A stretch of 64,000 nt of DNA from NCBI GenBank assembly GCA_009699245.1, contig WLOQ01000005.1, forward strand, positions 62,001 through 126,000, in the 5' to 3' direction. Source of the DNA: Actinomycetota bacterium. Its GTDB lineage: Bacteria > Actinomycetota > Thermoleophilia > Solirubrobacterales > Solirubrobacteraceae. The notes below the pieces were generated by a model. The model saw only the letters and a list, made by a program, of their open reading frames with translations, did not search any database and had not been told where the DNA came from. A program made the translations under genes and the position numbers. How positions within the stretch are numbered: position 1 is the stretch's first letter; the number at the start of each line of letters is the position of its first letter. This document shows, piece after piece, positions 41,825 to 50,343 of the stretch.

Positions 41825-42409
41825 CTAGTGCTTGGCGATGACGCGATCGATGATGCCGTACTCCTGAGCTTCCTCAGCGGACATGAAGTAGTCGCGCTCC
41901 GTGTCGCTGCGGACCTTCTCGTAGTCCTGACCGGTGTGGTCGGCGAGAATGTGGTCCAGCCGCTGACGTACGTCGATGATCTCGCGGGCGTGGATCTCGA
42001 TGTCGGTCGCCTGACCCTGGAAGCCGGAGCTCACCTGGTGGATCAGGATCTTGGCGTTGGGCAGCGCCATGCGCTTGCCCTTCGCGCCACCGGACAGCAG
42101 CAGCGCGCCCATCGACATCGCGATGCCGACGCAGATCGTCTGCACATCGGGCTTGACGAACTGCATCGTGTCGTAGATCGCCAGGCCCGCATACACGGAC
42201 CCGCCGGGGGAGTTGATGTAGATCGAGATGTCCTTGTCGGGGTCCTGCGACTCCAGATGGAGCAGCTGGGCCACGATGAGATTGGCCATCTGGTCATCCA
42301 CGGGGGTCCCGAGGAAGATGATCCGCTCGTTGAGCAGGCGCGAGTAGATGTCAAAGGCACGCTCGCCTCGGGACGTCTGCTCCACAACCATCGGGACTAG
42401 GGGGCTCAT
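41825..42409 (-). CDS. clpP: ATP-dependent Clp protease proteolytic subunit
   Basis: 194 residues from ATG 42409; the open frame continues upstream to 42907 as a shadow. The catalytic serine lies in [12 protein letters not shown] (usually QAASMGA), the histidine in NAKILIHQ, and the aspartate follows in the helix after [20 protein letters not shown] and [20 protein letters not shown] are standard. It forms the barrel protease driven by ClpX. It is 175 bases downstream of tig. Confidence 0.95.
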   Translation of the reverse strand: MSPLVPMVVEQTSRGERAFDIYSRLLNERIIFLGTPVDDQMANLIVAQLLHLESQDPDKDISIYINSPGGSVYAGLAIYDTMQFVKPDVQTICVGIAMSMGALLLSGGAKGKRMALPNAKILIHQVSSGFQGQATDIEIHAREIIDVRQRLDHILADHTGQDYEKVRSDTERDYFMSAEEAQEYGIIDRVIAKH

Positions 42410-42562
42410 GGTCCTCGCTCTGTTTCGGCCCGGGGCCGGGTTTCCTTCCGGCTGCAACGTCGCAACCGGCCAATGCCCGCAAGCGTAGCAACGGGGACGG
42501 GCCGCAGTGACGGGTCTGCGGAGGCCAGAAGGCCCCCGTTTCCACGGGTATTTCGATGGGTA

Positions 42563-42580
42563 CGCAGCAGCGACGCTGCG
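42563..42580 (-). terminator. Hairpin between tig and clpP
   Basis: CGCAGC-(6)-GCTGCG is a perfect six-base stem five bases after the tig stop codon. A second short stem, CCCGT-GGAA-ACGGG, follows at about 42534-42547. Together they could limit read-through from tig into clpP. There is no T run. Confidence 0.4.
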
Positions 42581-42584
42581 CGGC

Positions 42585-44132
42585 TCAGGCGTCGTCGCCC
42601 GCGGCGTCAGCCTTCGGCTTCGCGGCCTTCGGCTTGGCTGCCTTGGGCTTCGCTGCCTTCGGCGCGGCCTCGGCGTCGGCCTTGGGCTTCGCCGCAGCCT
42701 TCGGCTTGGCCTCCGCCTTGGGCTTCGGCTTCGGCTTCGGCTTCGGCTTCGGCTTCGGCTTGGTCGCCTGCTCCTCCGATGCTGCTGCGGCCTTCTGCGG
42801 CTTCGCGGGCGGCGCGTCGGTGGCGGTGGCGTGCTCGACGAGCAGGTCGAGTGCCGCACGCTGGGCGAGGTCGTCGAGCAGATCGTCGAGTCGACCGGCC
42901 TTCTCAAGGCGCTCGCGGAGCTTCTCCGGCTGGAGGCCCTCGCGCGCTGCGGACGCCTGGAGGGCGTCGAGCACGTCGCCGTCGGACGGGACGATCTGCT
43001 CGGCCTCGATGATGGCGGCGAGGACGGCCTCTCGGCGCAGGGTGCGCTCAGAGTCCTCCGCGCTCTCCTCGAGCAGCTCGTCCTCGGTCTTGCCAGAGAG
43101 CTGGAAGTACATCTCGCGGTTGATGCCCTGGTGCTCGAGGTTGTGCAGCATCCGCTCGAGAAGCTCGCCGGAGCGACCGCGGATGAGCGCCTCAGGGACG
43201 TTCACCGTGGCCTGCTCGACGGCGGCGTCGAGGACGGCCTCACGGAACTCGGCCTCGGTGCGCTGCTCGTCCATGTCCTTGATGCGCGTCGCAATGTCCT
43301 CGCGCAGCTCGGCGAGCGTGTCGAACCCTGCGGCATCGGAGGCGAAGTCGTCGTCGAGCTCGGGCAAGATCCGGCGGCGCACGTCCGTCACGGTGACGGC
43401 GAAGGTCGCGGGCTTCCCGGCAAGGTGCTCAGCCTGGTAGTCATCGGGGAAGTTCACGGTGACTGTGACCTCGTCGCCGGCCTTCGCGCCGGTGAGCTGC
43501 TCCTCGAAGCCCGGGATCAAGCGTCCCGATCCGAGTTCGATCAGCTGGTCGGAGCCGGTGCCCCCGTCGAAGGGCTCGTCCTCTCCGTCGACCTTCCCGA
43601 CGTAATCCATCGTCACGAAGTCGCCCGCGGCCGCGGCCGCGGCCTCGTCAACCGTCTCGAGCTTCGAGGTGCGCTCCCGCAGCTCGGCGAGCTGGGTCTC
43701 GACCATCTCGGGATCGGCCACCGGAGCACGACGGGGCGCCTCAAGGCCCTTATACGTCCCGAGCGTCGCGACCGGCCGTACGCCGATCTCAAAGGTGAAC
43801 GTCCAGTCCTCGCCGGCCTGCGGCATCTCGCCGAGCTTGAGGTCGGGATCGCCGACCGTGCGAATCCCCGTGACCTCAACCGCTTGGACGTACCAGCGCC
43901 CGATCGCCGCGCGGATCGCCTCATCGACGACGGTCTCGCGGCCGAGGCGCTGGATGACGACCTGCTGCGGGATCTTGCCCTTGCGGAAGCCGGGCATCTT
44001 CATGTCCCGGCCGAGGGAGCGGGCGACCTGCCCGACGCGCTCTTCGAGCGTGGCGGCGGGCACCGTCGCCTCGACGCGCACGCGCGACTCTTCGAGCTCG
44101 GTGGCAGTGGCAGTGAGGGCTGGGGACGGCAT
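42585..44132 (-). CDS. tig: Trigger factor chaperone with repetitive charged tail
   Basis: 515 residues from ATG 44132; a GTG seven codons earlier is an alternative. The order is an N-terminal ribosome-binding domain with the signature GFRKGKIP, a FKBP-type prolyl isomerase domain ([20 protein letters not shown] through FPDDY), and a helical C-domain. About 60 further residues are almost only Lys, Pro and Ala (KPKPKP repeats, then AAKPKA units). Such tails lie outside the core family and are likely disordered. Trigger factor binds nascent chains at the ribosome. Confidence 0.94.
   Translation of the reverse strand: MPSPALTATATELEESRVRVEATVPAATLEERVGQVARSLGRDMKMPGFRKGKIPQQVVIQRLGRETVVDEAIRAAIGRWYVQAVEVTGIRTVGDPDLKLGEMPQAGEDWTFTFEIGVRPVATLGTYKGLEAPRRAPVADPEMVETQLAELRERTSKLETVDEAAAAAAGDFVTMDYVGKVDGEDEPFDGGTGSDQLIELGSGRLIPGFEEQLTGAKAGDEVTVTVNFPDDYQAEHLAGKPATFAVTVTDVRRRILPELDDDFASDAAGFDTLAELREDIATRIKDMDEQRTEAEFREAVLDAAVEQATVNVPEALIRGRSGELLERMLHNLEHQGINREMYFQLSGKTEDELLEESAEDSERTLRREAVLAAIIEAEQIVPSDGDVLDALQASAAREGLQPEKLRERLEKAGRLDDLLDDLAQRAALDLLVEHATATDAPPAKPQKAAAASEEQATKPKPKPKPKPKPKPKAEAKPKAAAKPKADAEAAPKAAKPKAAKPKAAKPKADAAGDDA
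42721..42756. repeat. Hexanucleotide tandem repeat within tig (GGCTTC x 6)
   Basis: Six perfect adjacent copies of GGCTTC on the plus strand (encoding Lys-Pro on the minus strand) sit in a larger degenerate repeat region from about 42603 to 42762. The unit is six bases, so slippage would change tail length without shifting the frame. Confidence 0.9.
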
Positions 44133-44155
44133 CGGCGGCACGATAGCGTCCACTC

Positions 44156-44308
44156 GTGGCCCGCCATCGCCTCCCTCTCGCGACCCGCCTTGCGGCGTGG
44201 ATCGTCACAGGCCCCCTGGGCCACCTCTACGGCGGCGTCGCCGACTGGCTCGGGCTGGCGGCGAAGGTCACGCGCGCACGAGCGCGCGGACGCGACCCGT
44301 GGGCCTGA
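44156..44308 (+). CDS. 50-residue conserved-looking small protein
   Basis: Below common length limits. It starts at GTG 44156, two dozen bases from the divergent tig start, and stops at TGA 44308, just before tRNA-His. The product is basic and has one moderately hydrophobic stretch: LATRLAAWIVTGPLGHLYGG, then VADWLGL and a RARARGRDPW tail. The TGPLGHL(Y/V)GG core followed by a W-rich, Arg-rich end matches my recollection of small uncharacterised actinobacterial proteins, but no search was run. The role is unknown. Confidence 0.65.
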   Translation: MARHRLPLATRLAAWIVTGPLGHLYGGVADWLGLAAKVTRARARGRDPWA

Positions 44309-44320
44309 CATCGCGCGGAG

Positions 44321-44394
44321 GGTGAGCGACGGGACTCGAACCCGCGACCGCCTGGACCACAACCAGGAGCTCTACCAACTGAGCTACGCCCACC
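44321..44394 (-). tRNA. tRNA-His (anticodon GTG)
   Basis: Read on the minus strand, a cloverleaf with acceptor GTGGGCG/CGCTCAC, D stem GCTC/GAGC, anticodon stem CCTGG/CCAGG with loop TTGTGGT (anticodon GTG), and T arm GCGGG-TTCGAGT-CCCGT. A G precedes position 1 and faces a discriminator C, the G-1:C73 pair that marks tRNA-His. No CCA is encoded. Confidence 0.96.
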
Positions 44395-44440
44395 GCGCGG
44401 CCGCTCAGTGTACGCGGCGGCGGCGCAGCAAGGCGCGCGC

Positions 44441-46705
44441 TCAGGCCCCGGACGGCGCGCGGCGGCTTTCAAAGCGCCGCAGTCGCAGCGCGTTGGTGAC
44501 GACCGAGACACTCGAAAGTGCCATCGCCGCGCCTGCGATCACGGGATTGAGCAGCCCGGCTGCCGCCAATGGAATCGCTGCGACGTTGTAGCCAAAGGCC
44601 CACCCGAGGTTCTGGCGGATGATGCGCAGCGTCGCGCGACTGAGGCGGATCGCATCACCCGCCGCACGCAGGTCACCGCTGACGAGCGTGAGATCGCTCG
44701 CCTGGATCGCCACATCGGTCCCGGTCCCGATGGCCAGTCCGAGGTCGGCCGTCGCGAGCGCCGGCGCATCGTTGACCCCATCTCCGACCATCGCCACGAC
44801 GTGCCCGGCAGCCTGGAGGCCACCCACCACGTCGACCTTCTCGGCCGGCAGCACCTCGGCGATGACGTCCTCGATGCCCACGCTCCGCGCCACGGCCTGT
44901 GCGGCGCTCGCGTTGTCCCCGGTGAGGAGTACGGGGCGCAGTCCGAGCGCCCGCAGATCCGCGATCGCCGCAGCGGAGGTCGGCTTGATCGTGTCCGCCA
45001 CGACGAGAATGGCGCGCGCTGCGCCGTCCCACCCGACCCCAACGGCGGTGTTGCCGGCCGCCTGTGCAGCCAGCTGCGCCTCCCGGAGATCCTCGCCGAT
45101 CGGCATCCCCTCGGCTGCGAGCAGCGCGGCCCGGCCGACCACGACACGCCGCCCCTCGACCACGCCGACGGCCCCGAGGCCCTCGCGATTCTCGAACCCT
45201 TCGACCGCGGTGCGATCGCCGTCCGCCGCCCGCGCGGCGCGGGTGATCGCGGCGGCGATCGGGTGCTCAGAGGCGTCCTCGAGAGCCCCGGCGATCCGCA
45301 GGGCCTGCGCTGGATCGACGCCCGCCCCGGGGTGCGTCCCGACAAGGCTCATCCTCCCGGCGGTGATCGTCCCGGTCTTGTCGAGCACGATCGTGTCGAC
45401 GGTGCGCGTGGACTCGAGGACTTCCGGGCCGCGGATCAAGATCCCCAGCTGCGCGCCTCGGCCCGTTCCGGCCATGAGGGCGGTGGGCGTCGCCAGACCG
45501 AGTGCGCACGGGCAGGCGATGATGAGCACCGCGACGGCCGCCGTGAGCGCGAACGACGCGCCCTCGCCGGCGAGCAGCCATCCGACGAGCGTTCCTGCGG
45601 CGAGCACGAGCACGATGGGGACGAACACCGCCGACACGCGGTCCGCGAGACGTTGGACGGGAGCCTTTCCGGTCTGTGCCTGCTCGACGAGGCGGGCGAT
45701 CTGCGCGAGGGCGGTGTCCTCCCCGACCCGCGTCGCGCGGGCCACGAGGCGCCCACCCGCGTTGACGGTCGCACCGGCGACCGGGGACCCCGGCTCCACC
45801 TCGACCGGAACGGGCTCACCGGTGAGCAGGCTCATGTCCACAGCGGAGCGTCCGTCCTCGATGATGCCGTCGGTCGCCACCTGCTCGCCGGGTCGCACGA
45901 TGAAGCGCATGCCGACGGCGAGCTGCTCGAGCGGGACGCGCCGCTCGACGCCGTCCTCACCGAGGAGCGCGACATCCTTGGCGCCGAGCGCGAGCAGCGC
46001 GCGGATCGCTGCGCCCGCGCTGCGCCGCGCGCGTGCCTCGAGCCAGCGCCCGAGGAGGATCAGCGTCGTGACGGCCGCCGCGACCTCGAAGTAGATGGCA
46101 TCCGACCCCGCACCGCGCTCCGGGACGAGCTCGAAGCGCATGCGCATGCCGTCCATCCCCGCGTCACCGATGAACAGCGCATACATGGACCAGGCCCAGG
46201 CGGCGAGCACCCCGAGCGACACGAGCGTGTCCATCGTCGCCGTGCCGTGGCGCAGGTTCGCCCACGTCGCACGGTGGAACGGCCAGGCGCCCCAGAGCAC
46301 GACCGGGGTCGCGAGCAGCATGCTCATCCACTGCCAGCGATCGAACTGCAGTGCCGGAATCATCGCCAGCAGGACCACCGGCACCGTGAGCGCCGCGCAT
46401 ATGATCAGCCGCTCGCGCAGCGCGAGCGCGGCGAGCGCCGCGGCGTCCAGGTGCTCGTCCCCCGGTCGCTCGTCGGCGGCGGTAGCCGGAAGCTGCGCGC
46501 TGTAGCCCGCGGCCGCGACCGCATCGAGCAGGTCGCCGGGGTCTGCGAGCTCCGGGTCGAAGTCCACCGCGGCCCGCTCGGTCGCGTAGTTCACGCTCGC
46601 CGTCACGCCCTCGAGCCGGTTGAGCCGGCGCTCGATGCGGGTCGCGCACGAGGCGCAGGTCATCCCGGCGAGTTCGAGGTCGAGATGTTCGGTCGGTGCT
46701 CCCAT
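44441..46705 (-). CDS. copA: Copper-translocating P-type ATPase
   Basis: 754 residues. One N-terminal heavy-metal-associated domain has GMTCASC (Cys17 and Cys20). The membrane part carries the CPC metal-transport motif (about residue 396, IIACPCALGLATPTAL). Cytoplasmic motifs are SLLTGEPVPVE (actuator), DKTGTIT (phosphorylation Asp near 441), EDASEHPIAAAI (the HP motif of P1B enzymes) and MVGDGVNDAPALATADLGLAIG. CPC with that HP region points to Cu(I) export (P1B-1). It lies nine bases after copZ, with tRNA-His downstream. Confidence 0.95.
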   Translation of the reverse strand: MGAPTEHLDLELAGMTCASCATRIERRLNRLEGVTASVNYATERAAVDFDPELADPGDLLDAVAAAGYSAQLPATAADERPGDEHLDAAALAALALRERLIICAALTVPVVLLAMIPALQFDRWQWMSMLLATPVVLWGAWPFHRATWANLRHGTATMDTLVSLGVLAAWAWSMYALFIGDAGMDGMRMRFELVPERGAGSDAIYFEVAAAVTTLILLGRWLEARARRSAGAAIRALLALGAKDVALLGEDGVERRVPLEQLAVGMRFIVRPGEQVATDGIIEDGRSAVDMSLLTGEPVPVEVEPGSPVAGATVNAGGRLVARATRVGEDTALAQIARLVEQAQTGKAPVQRLADRVSAVFVPIVLVLAAGTLVGWLLAGEGASFALTAAVAVLIIACPCALGLATPTALMAGTGRGAQLGILIRGPEVLESTRTVDTIVLDKTGTITAGRMSLVGTHPGAGVDPAQALRIAGALEDASEHPIAAAITRAARAADGDRTAVEGFENREGLGAVGVVEGRRVVVGRAALLAAEGMPIGEDLREAQLAAQAAGNTAVGVGWDGAARAILVVADTIKPTSAAAIADLRALGLRPVLLTGDNASAAQAVARSVGIEDVIAEVLPAEKVDVVGGLQAAGHVVAMVGDGVNDAPALATADLGLAIGTGTDVAIQASDLTLVSGDLRAAGDAIRLSRATLRIIRQNLGWAFGYNVAAIPLAAAGLLNPVIAGAAMALSSVSVVTNALRLRRFESRRAPSGA

Positions 46706-46714
46706 GACGGCCCG

Positions 46715-46927
46715 TCAGGCGATGTCGTACCCGGCTTCGTCGATCGCGGCGCGCACCTGCGCGTCGTCGAGGTCTGTTCCGTGGACATCGACGCGGTGGG
46801 CATCGAGATCGGCCTCGACGCGCTCGACGCCGGGGACCTTCGTGACCTCGTCGGTGATCGCCGCTCGGCAGTGGCCGCAGCTCACGCCGGGTACGGCATA
46901 GGAGAGGTGCTGCGCTGAATCCGACAT
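46715..46927 (-). CDS. copZ: Copper chaperone, heavy-metal-associated domain protein
   Basis: 70 residues forming a single HMA domain. VPGVSCGHCRAAITDEVTKVPGV carries the metal-binding CxxC (Cys17 and Cys20). It delivers Cu(I) to CopA, which is encoded nine bases downstream. No CueR/CsoR-type regulator gene is visible nearby, so copper control, if any, is by a gene elsewhere. Confidence 0.93.
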   Translation of the reverse strand: MSDSAQHLSYAVPGVSCGHCRAAITDEVTKVPGVERVEADLDAHRVDVHGTDLDDAQVRAAIDEAGYDIA

Positions 46928-46953
46928 GTGCTCACAGGCTACGCTGCCGCCCG

Positions 46954-47397
46954 ATGCTGGCGGGTGAGAAGACGGTCGTGATCGACGCGCAGACCGCGGA
47001 TGTGTGGGCCACCATTGCGGACGTCGCGGCCTACCCGCAGTGGCATCCCTTCTTCACCGCCGTCGAGGTGACGCAGCGCGACGCGAGCGACTGCCCCATG
47101 CGGGCGCGGTGTGAGCACCCCACGCCCGTCGGCGTCCTGCGTACCGAGATGGGCTTCACCTACGACGGGACGACGTCGCTGCGCGCGACGCGCCACGCGG
47201 GGGACCTCAAGGCGATGGTCGGAGCCTTCGCCCTTGAGCCCGCGGATCAGGGCACCGCCGTCACCCACCGCATCGAGATCGAGCCGGGCATGCGGCTCGG
47301 AATGCTGCTGCGCGGCCCGGTGGAGGATCGGGTGCGCGCGAGCATTCTCGACGGGGCGCTCGACGGGCTCGCGGCGCACCTGCGCATTCGCAGCTGA
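46954..47397 (+). CDS. SRPBCC-fold (START-like) protein
   Basis: 147 residues from ATG 46954, divergent from copZ with only 26 bases between start codons. The N-terminal VVIDAQTADVWATIADVAAYPQWHPFF is the polyketide cyclase/dehydrase (SRPBCC) signature; the fold is a hydrophobic ligand-binding pocket. ATRHAGDLKAMVGAFALEP and VTHRIEIEPGM follow the strand pattern. The ligand is unknown. The spacing from copZ suggests a shared promoter region. Confidence 0.85.
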   Translation: MLAGEKTVVIDAQTADVWATIADVAAYPQWHPFFTAVEVTQRDASDCPMRARCEHPTPVGVLRTEMGFTYDGTTSLRATRHAGDLKAMVGAFALEPADQGTAVTHRIEIEPGMRLGMLLRGPVEDRVRASILDGALDGLAAHLRIRS

Positions 47398-47426
47398 CGC
47401 GTCCACCTGCGACGATCCGCGCGCAC

Positions 47427-47500
47427 GCCCTCGTAGCTCAACTGGATAGAGCGGCCGGTTTCTACCCGGCAGGTTCGGGGTTCGAGTCCTCGCGGGGGCA
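47427..47500 (+). tRNA. tRNA-Arg (anticodon TCT)
   Basis: Acceptor GCCCTCG/CGGGGGC (with one wobble pair), D arm GCTC...GAGC, anticodon stem GCCGG/CCGGC with loop TTTCTAC (anticodon TCT, reading AGA/AGG codons), T arm around GTTCGAG. It has a discriminator A and no encoded CCA. It reads codons that are rare in a GC-rich genome. Confidence 0.95.
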
Positions 47501-47575
47501 TGCCGAGTTCTCAGAGAGCTCTCACGTCGCACCGGCATCCTGGTCACAGTCCCATCCCCCACACCAGGAGTCTCC

Positions 47576-47950
47576 ATGTCACTCATTCCACTCGCCCAGG
47601 GCGGCATGCACGCCGCACAGGGCATGCAGGACCGCTTCGGCGGGCCGGGCGGGCCGCCGCAGGGCGGCGGACGGCCGGGCGGCTTTGACCACATGGGTGG
47701 TCACGGCGTCGACGAGGCGTCCTTCTGGATCGTCTCGTCGGTCGCGCTCGCACTCCTGATCGCACTCGTCGTCCTCGCCGTCCTGCTGCTGCGCGAGCTG
47801 CGCCGCCAGGGATCGATCCTCGCGCCTCGGCCCGCCGCCCCCGCAGCCGTCGCAGTGGAGCCGTCGCCCACGACCGCTGACGCCGACGTCGCAGCAGCAA
47901 GCGCCTCCGAGGCGCCGACGGTCGCGCAGCCGCCGCAGCCCGGGAGCTAA
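47576..47950 (+). CDS. Gly/Pro-rich single-pass membrane protein
   Basis: 124 residues with AGGAG seven bases before the ATG. The N-terminus is Gly/Pro/Met-rich and low in complexity (FGGPGGPPQGGGRPGG). One membrane helix follows (SSVALALLIALVVLAVLLLR), and then an Ala/Pro-rich tail. It is probably a small membrane anchor; no family recognised. It converges on the RDD gene with stop codons overlapping in CTA/TAA. Confidence 0.7.
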   Translation: MSLIPLAQGGMHAAQGMQDRFGGPGGPPQGGGRPGGFDHMGGHGVDEASFWIVSSVALALLIALVVLAVLLLRELRRQGSILAPRPAAPAAVAVEPSPTTADADVAAASASEAPTVAQPPQPGS

Positions 47951-48519
47951 TCCTGGGAGGCGTCTTCCGGGAGCCCCCGCCAGCCCTCGCGGCGGCGGGC
48001 TCCCGCCAGCGCCAGCGTGCGCAGGCGCGCGGTCTCCGCATCCCAGTCGTAGACAACTGCGGTGTCGGCGAGGTGGTCGTACAGCGCCTGGCGCGTACGG
48101 CCGACCACGATGCCCGCGAAGCCGATCCCGAGCGTGAGGAAACCGAGCGGGAAGCAGAAGAGTCGGCGCAGGGCATGCCGGCGGTCGAGTGGCGCCCCGT
48201 CCGAGCGCACGATGCGCAGGCCCATCAGGGACATGCCGGGTGACCGTCCGACGACGACCCACGAGTTGCCGAGATAGACCCCGGCCCAGATGAAGCTCCC
48301 CAGCGCCGACCAGCCGTCGTGGTCTGCGAACGTGACCCTGAGCGGGGTCGCCGCGTCGATGCCGAACTGCAGGAGGGCGAGTGCGGCCGTGTAGACGACG
48401 CCGATGATCAGCAGGTCCGCGCCCCACGCGAGCAGCCGACTGATCGGGCCGGCGTAGTGCCCCTGGATGTTCCGCTCGCCGGTGCGCCCGCGCCGTGGAC
48501 GCTCGTCGGCGACCCTCAT
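47947..48519 (-). CDS. RDD-family membrane protein
   Basis: 190 residues. An N-terminal polar part is followed by GPISRLLAWGADLLIIGVVYTAAL, the RDD start, and LGNSWVVVGRSPGMSLMGLRIV, the central RDD loop, then two more hydrophobic segments and a Tyr-Asp motif (RQALYDHLADTAVVYDWD). RDD proteins are polytopic and of mostly unknown function. The ATG overlaps the stop of the upstream nonapeptide-repeat gene (ATGA), so the two are co-expressed. Confidence 0.88.
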   Translation of the reverse strand: MRVADERPRRGRTGERNIQGHYAGPISRLLAWGADLLIIGVVYTAALALLQFGIDAATPLRVTFADHDGWSALGSFIWAGVYLGNSWVVVGRSPGMSLMGLRIVRSDGAPLDRRHALRRLFCFPLGFLTLGIGFAGIVVGRTRQALYDHLADTAVVYDWDAETARLRTLALAGARRREGWRGLPEDASQD

Positions 48520-49274
48520 GCGCCCGCGTCCGCTGGGCTTACAGGCTCATCGTCGCCGACGAGCAGCGGCGGGCCGACGGGCAGATCGGCGGCATCGCGG
48601 CGCAGCAGGCGGTTCACGACGCGCGCGGTGAGACCGTCGACGTTTGCGGTCTGTTCACGCGCCACATCGAGCGCCTCGCTCGCAAAGCCGCTGGTGGAGC
48701 GCGCCACGATCGTGCCGATGCGGGTCTCCTCGATGATCGCCTCGATATCCACCCGATCGACGATCTCGTTCACGTCGATCCGGTCGACAATCGCATCGAC
48801 GTCCACACGGCCGATGAGCTCATCCACATCGATCCGCTCGAGGATCCGCTCGATGTCGATTCGATCGACGATGGCGTCGACGTCGATCCGGCGCACGATC
48901 GCGTCGATGTCCGCGGCGCGCACCACTCGTGCGACGACGAGTTCGAGCACGGCCTGCAGGGCGTCGGTCGCCGCTGCCGGCGCAAGCGCGCGGACGCGGC
49001 GCCCATCGCGCGTCAGCGGCTCGAGTGCGGCTTCACCCATGCGACCGACGGCCGAAGCTCCGGGCAGCGCCCGCAGCATGCGACCCGCGGACTCCGCTGC
49101 GCGCCAGCTCGCGAGACTCGCAGCGATGCCGAGTCGCGCCACGCCTGCGGCAGCGCCGAGCGATGCGTCTGCGGCCACAGCGACCGGGTGCGGGACACGG
49201 CTCGACGCCGGCCCGGGCTCGAGCTGGACGATCTCAACCCAGATCGCGCCGGGCTCGCCACGCACGTCGGTCAT
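48516..49274 (-). CDS. Acidic nonapeptide-repeat protein
   Basis: 252 residues. There is no signal peptide and no membrane helix. Residues 129-182 contain six consecutive nine-residue units R(I/V)D(V/I)(D/E/N)xI(V/L/I)x (for example RIDVDAIVD). A degenerate copy precedes them. After the repeats comes a conserved-looking tail (TSGFASEALDVAREQTANVD, then a basic RVVNRLLRRD). A periodic acidic, aliphatic repeat could form a solenoid or long amphipathic surface. It overlaps the RDD gene, and such repeats next to RDD proteins may define a functional pair. The function is unknown. Confidence 0.8.
   Translation of the reverse strand: MTDVRGEPGAIWVEIVQLEPGPASSRVPHPVAVAADASLGAAAGVARLGIAASLASWRAAESAGRMLRALPGASAVGRMGEAALEPLTRDGRRVRALAPAAATDALQAVLELVVARVVRAADIDAIVRRIDVDAIVDRIDIERILERIDVDELIGRVDVDAIVDRIDVNEIVDRVDIEAIIEETRIGTIVARSTSGFASEALDVAREQTANVDGLTARVVNRLLRRDAADLPVGPPLLVGDDEPVSPADAGA
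48729..48890 (-). repeat. Six 27-bp coding repeats (nonapeptide units)
   Basis: The 162 bases encode six tandem copies of the R-I/V-D motif. Copies are degenerate at DNA level (GATCCG/GATCGA variants) but in phase, so they diverged under protein-level constraint. Confidence 0.85.
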
Positions 49275-49302
49275 CGTCGGGCGACTGTACCCGTCCAGGC
49301 GC

Positions 49303-49878
49303 TCAGAGCGCTGCGGGTGCGAGCGGCACGCTGACCATGAAGGCCACCGCCTGTTCGCGCGTCCAACCGGAGATGCTGATCTGCGAGAGCACGAACGGCA
49401 GCGTCACGCCCCAGAGCCCGGCGACGGCTTCGGCGTCGAGGTCGGTGCGGAAGACCCCCCGTTCTTGGCCGTGGCGCAGCAGGGCGACCACGGGAGCGCG
49501 GCGCGCGCGTCGACGCTCCGCATCCTCCACCGGGAAGAGCGGTGCGTAGCCGTACGGGCTGAAGCGCAGGCCGATCTCGAGCGACCGCTTGGAAAAGGAG
49601 CGCAGCTCGCCGACGGGGTCGGAAGCCTCTGAGTCGACCTCCATGCTCGCCTCGCGCATCTGCTCGACGAACCGCTCGTGGATCGCCCGGATGAGGTTCT
49701 CGCGGTTCTCGAAGTGCCGATAGACCGTCGCGCGATGGAGGCCGCTCGCAGCAGCGATCCGCTGGAGGCTCGCGCCCGGATCGGCGGCGAGCGCGGCACG
49801 CGCCGTGTCGAGAATGTGCTCGACATTGCGCTGGGCGTCTGCGCGGCGAGGGGCGGTGATAGGCCTACTGGTTTTCAT
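49303..49878 (-). CDS. TetR-family transcriptional regulator
   Basis: 191 residues from ATG 49878; the longer frame to 50004 covers the intergenic operator and is rejected. The N-terminal helix-turn-helix is [45 protein letters not shown] in short segments, with [11 protein letters not shown] the recognition part. The C-terminal ligand domain is unlike any group I recognise. A palindrome just upstream is the likely operator, and the divergent yjdM/phnA-like gene the probable target along with its own gene. Confidence 0.9.
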   Translation of the reverse strand: MKTSRPITAPRRADAQRNVEHILDTARAALAADPGASLQRIAAASGLHRATVYRHFENRENLIRAIHERFVEQMREASMEVDSEASDPVGELRSFSKRSLEIGLRFSPYGYAPLFPVEDAERRRARRAPVVALLRHGQERGVFRTDLDAEAVAGLWGVTLPFVLSQISISGWTREQAVAFMVSVPLAPAAL

Positions 49879-49884
49879 GTAGTC

Positions 49885-49911
49885 GGTTCCGGGGATTGGT
49901 TCCCGGGAACC
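49885..49911. promoter_or_regulatory. Palindromic operator between tetR-type gene and phnA
   Basis: A perfect 14-base palindrome GGTTCCCGGGAACC (49898-49911) is preceded by a second GGTTCC half-site 13 bases upstream (49885-49890). It lies 7-33 bases before the TetR-type start codon and 60-86 before the phnA-like start, a typical spot for autoregulation. Confidence 0.7.
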
Positions 49912-49970
49912 GCCCTGTACGCAAGCTAGCACCGGACGCACGGGAAGTGAGCCGGATACGCTCCGCGTCC

Positions 49971-50315
49971 ATGAGCGATGCCGTCGTCTGTCCCGAGTGC
50001 GCAAGCGAACATCACTACGAACTCGGCGGGATGCTCGTCTGTTCGATGTGTGCGCATGAGTGGTCTCCCGGGGGCGACGCGCAGGCCGACGCCGCCCCGG
50101 TGATCCGCGACGCGGTCGGGAACGTCCTCGCCGACGGGGACACCGTGACGGTCATCAAGGACCTCAAGGTCAAGGGCGGTTCCGGCCCGATCAAGGTCGG
50201 CACGAAGGTGCGCAACATCCGCCTCGTCCAGGGCGTCGGCGATCACGACATCGACTGCAAGGTCGATGGATTCGGCCCGATGCAGCTGAAGTCGAGCGTC
50301 GTCAAGAAGGTCTGA
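49971..50315 (+). CDS. YjdM/PhnA-type zinc-ribbon protein
   Basis: 114 residues from ATG 49971. An N-terminal zinc ribbon ([25 protein letters not shown]) is followed by a PhnA/YjdM C-terminal domain ([54 protein letters not shown]). The family is widespread and linked by name to alkylphosphonate genes, but its biochemical role is unclear. It is divergent from the TetR-type gene. Confidence 0.9.
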   Translation: MSDAVVCPECASEHHYELGGMLVCSMCAHEWSPGGDAQADAAPVIRDAVGNVLADGDTVTVIKDLKVKGGSGPIKVGTKVRNIRLVQGVGDHDIDCKVDGFGPMQLKSSVVKKV

Positions 50316-50343
50316 GGACGCCGCGCCTCGGTGGGCGCGGCGA

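Noticed and set aside
42500-42560. A SigF-like GGGTAT -10 element near tig and another at 50483
   Set aside because: GGGTAT occurs in both places with shared flanking TTCCAC, but no matching -35 was seen and spacing is unclear.
42603-42762. CRISPR-like array
   Set aside because: The repeats are uninterrupted hexamers coding for Lys/Pro/Ala in tig, with no spacers.
47427-47575. Phage attachment site at the tRNA-Arg 3' end
   Set aside because: No integrase or duplicated tRNA end is visible nearby.
48729-48890. Direct repeats as a mobile or CRISPR element
   Set aside because: They are an in-phase coding repeat with degenerate DNA and strict protein pattern.
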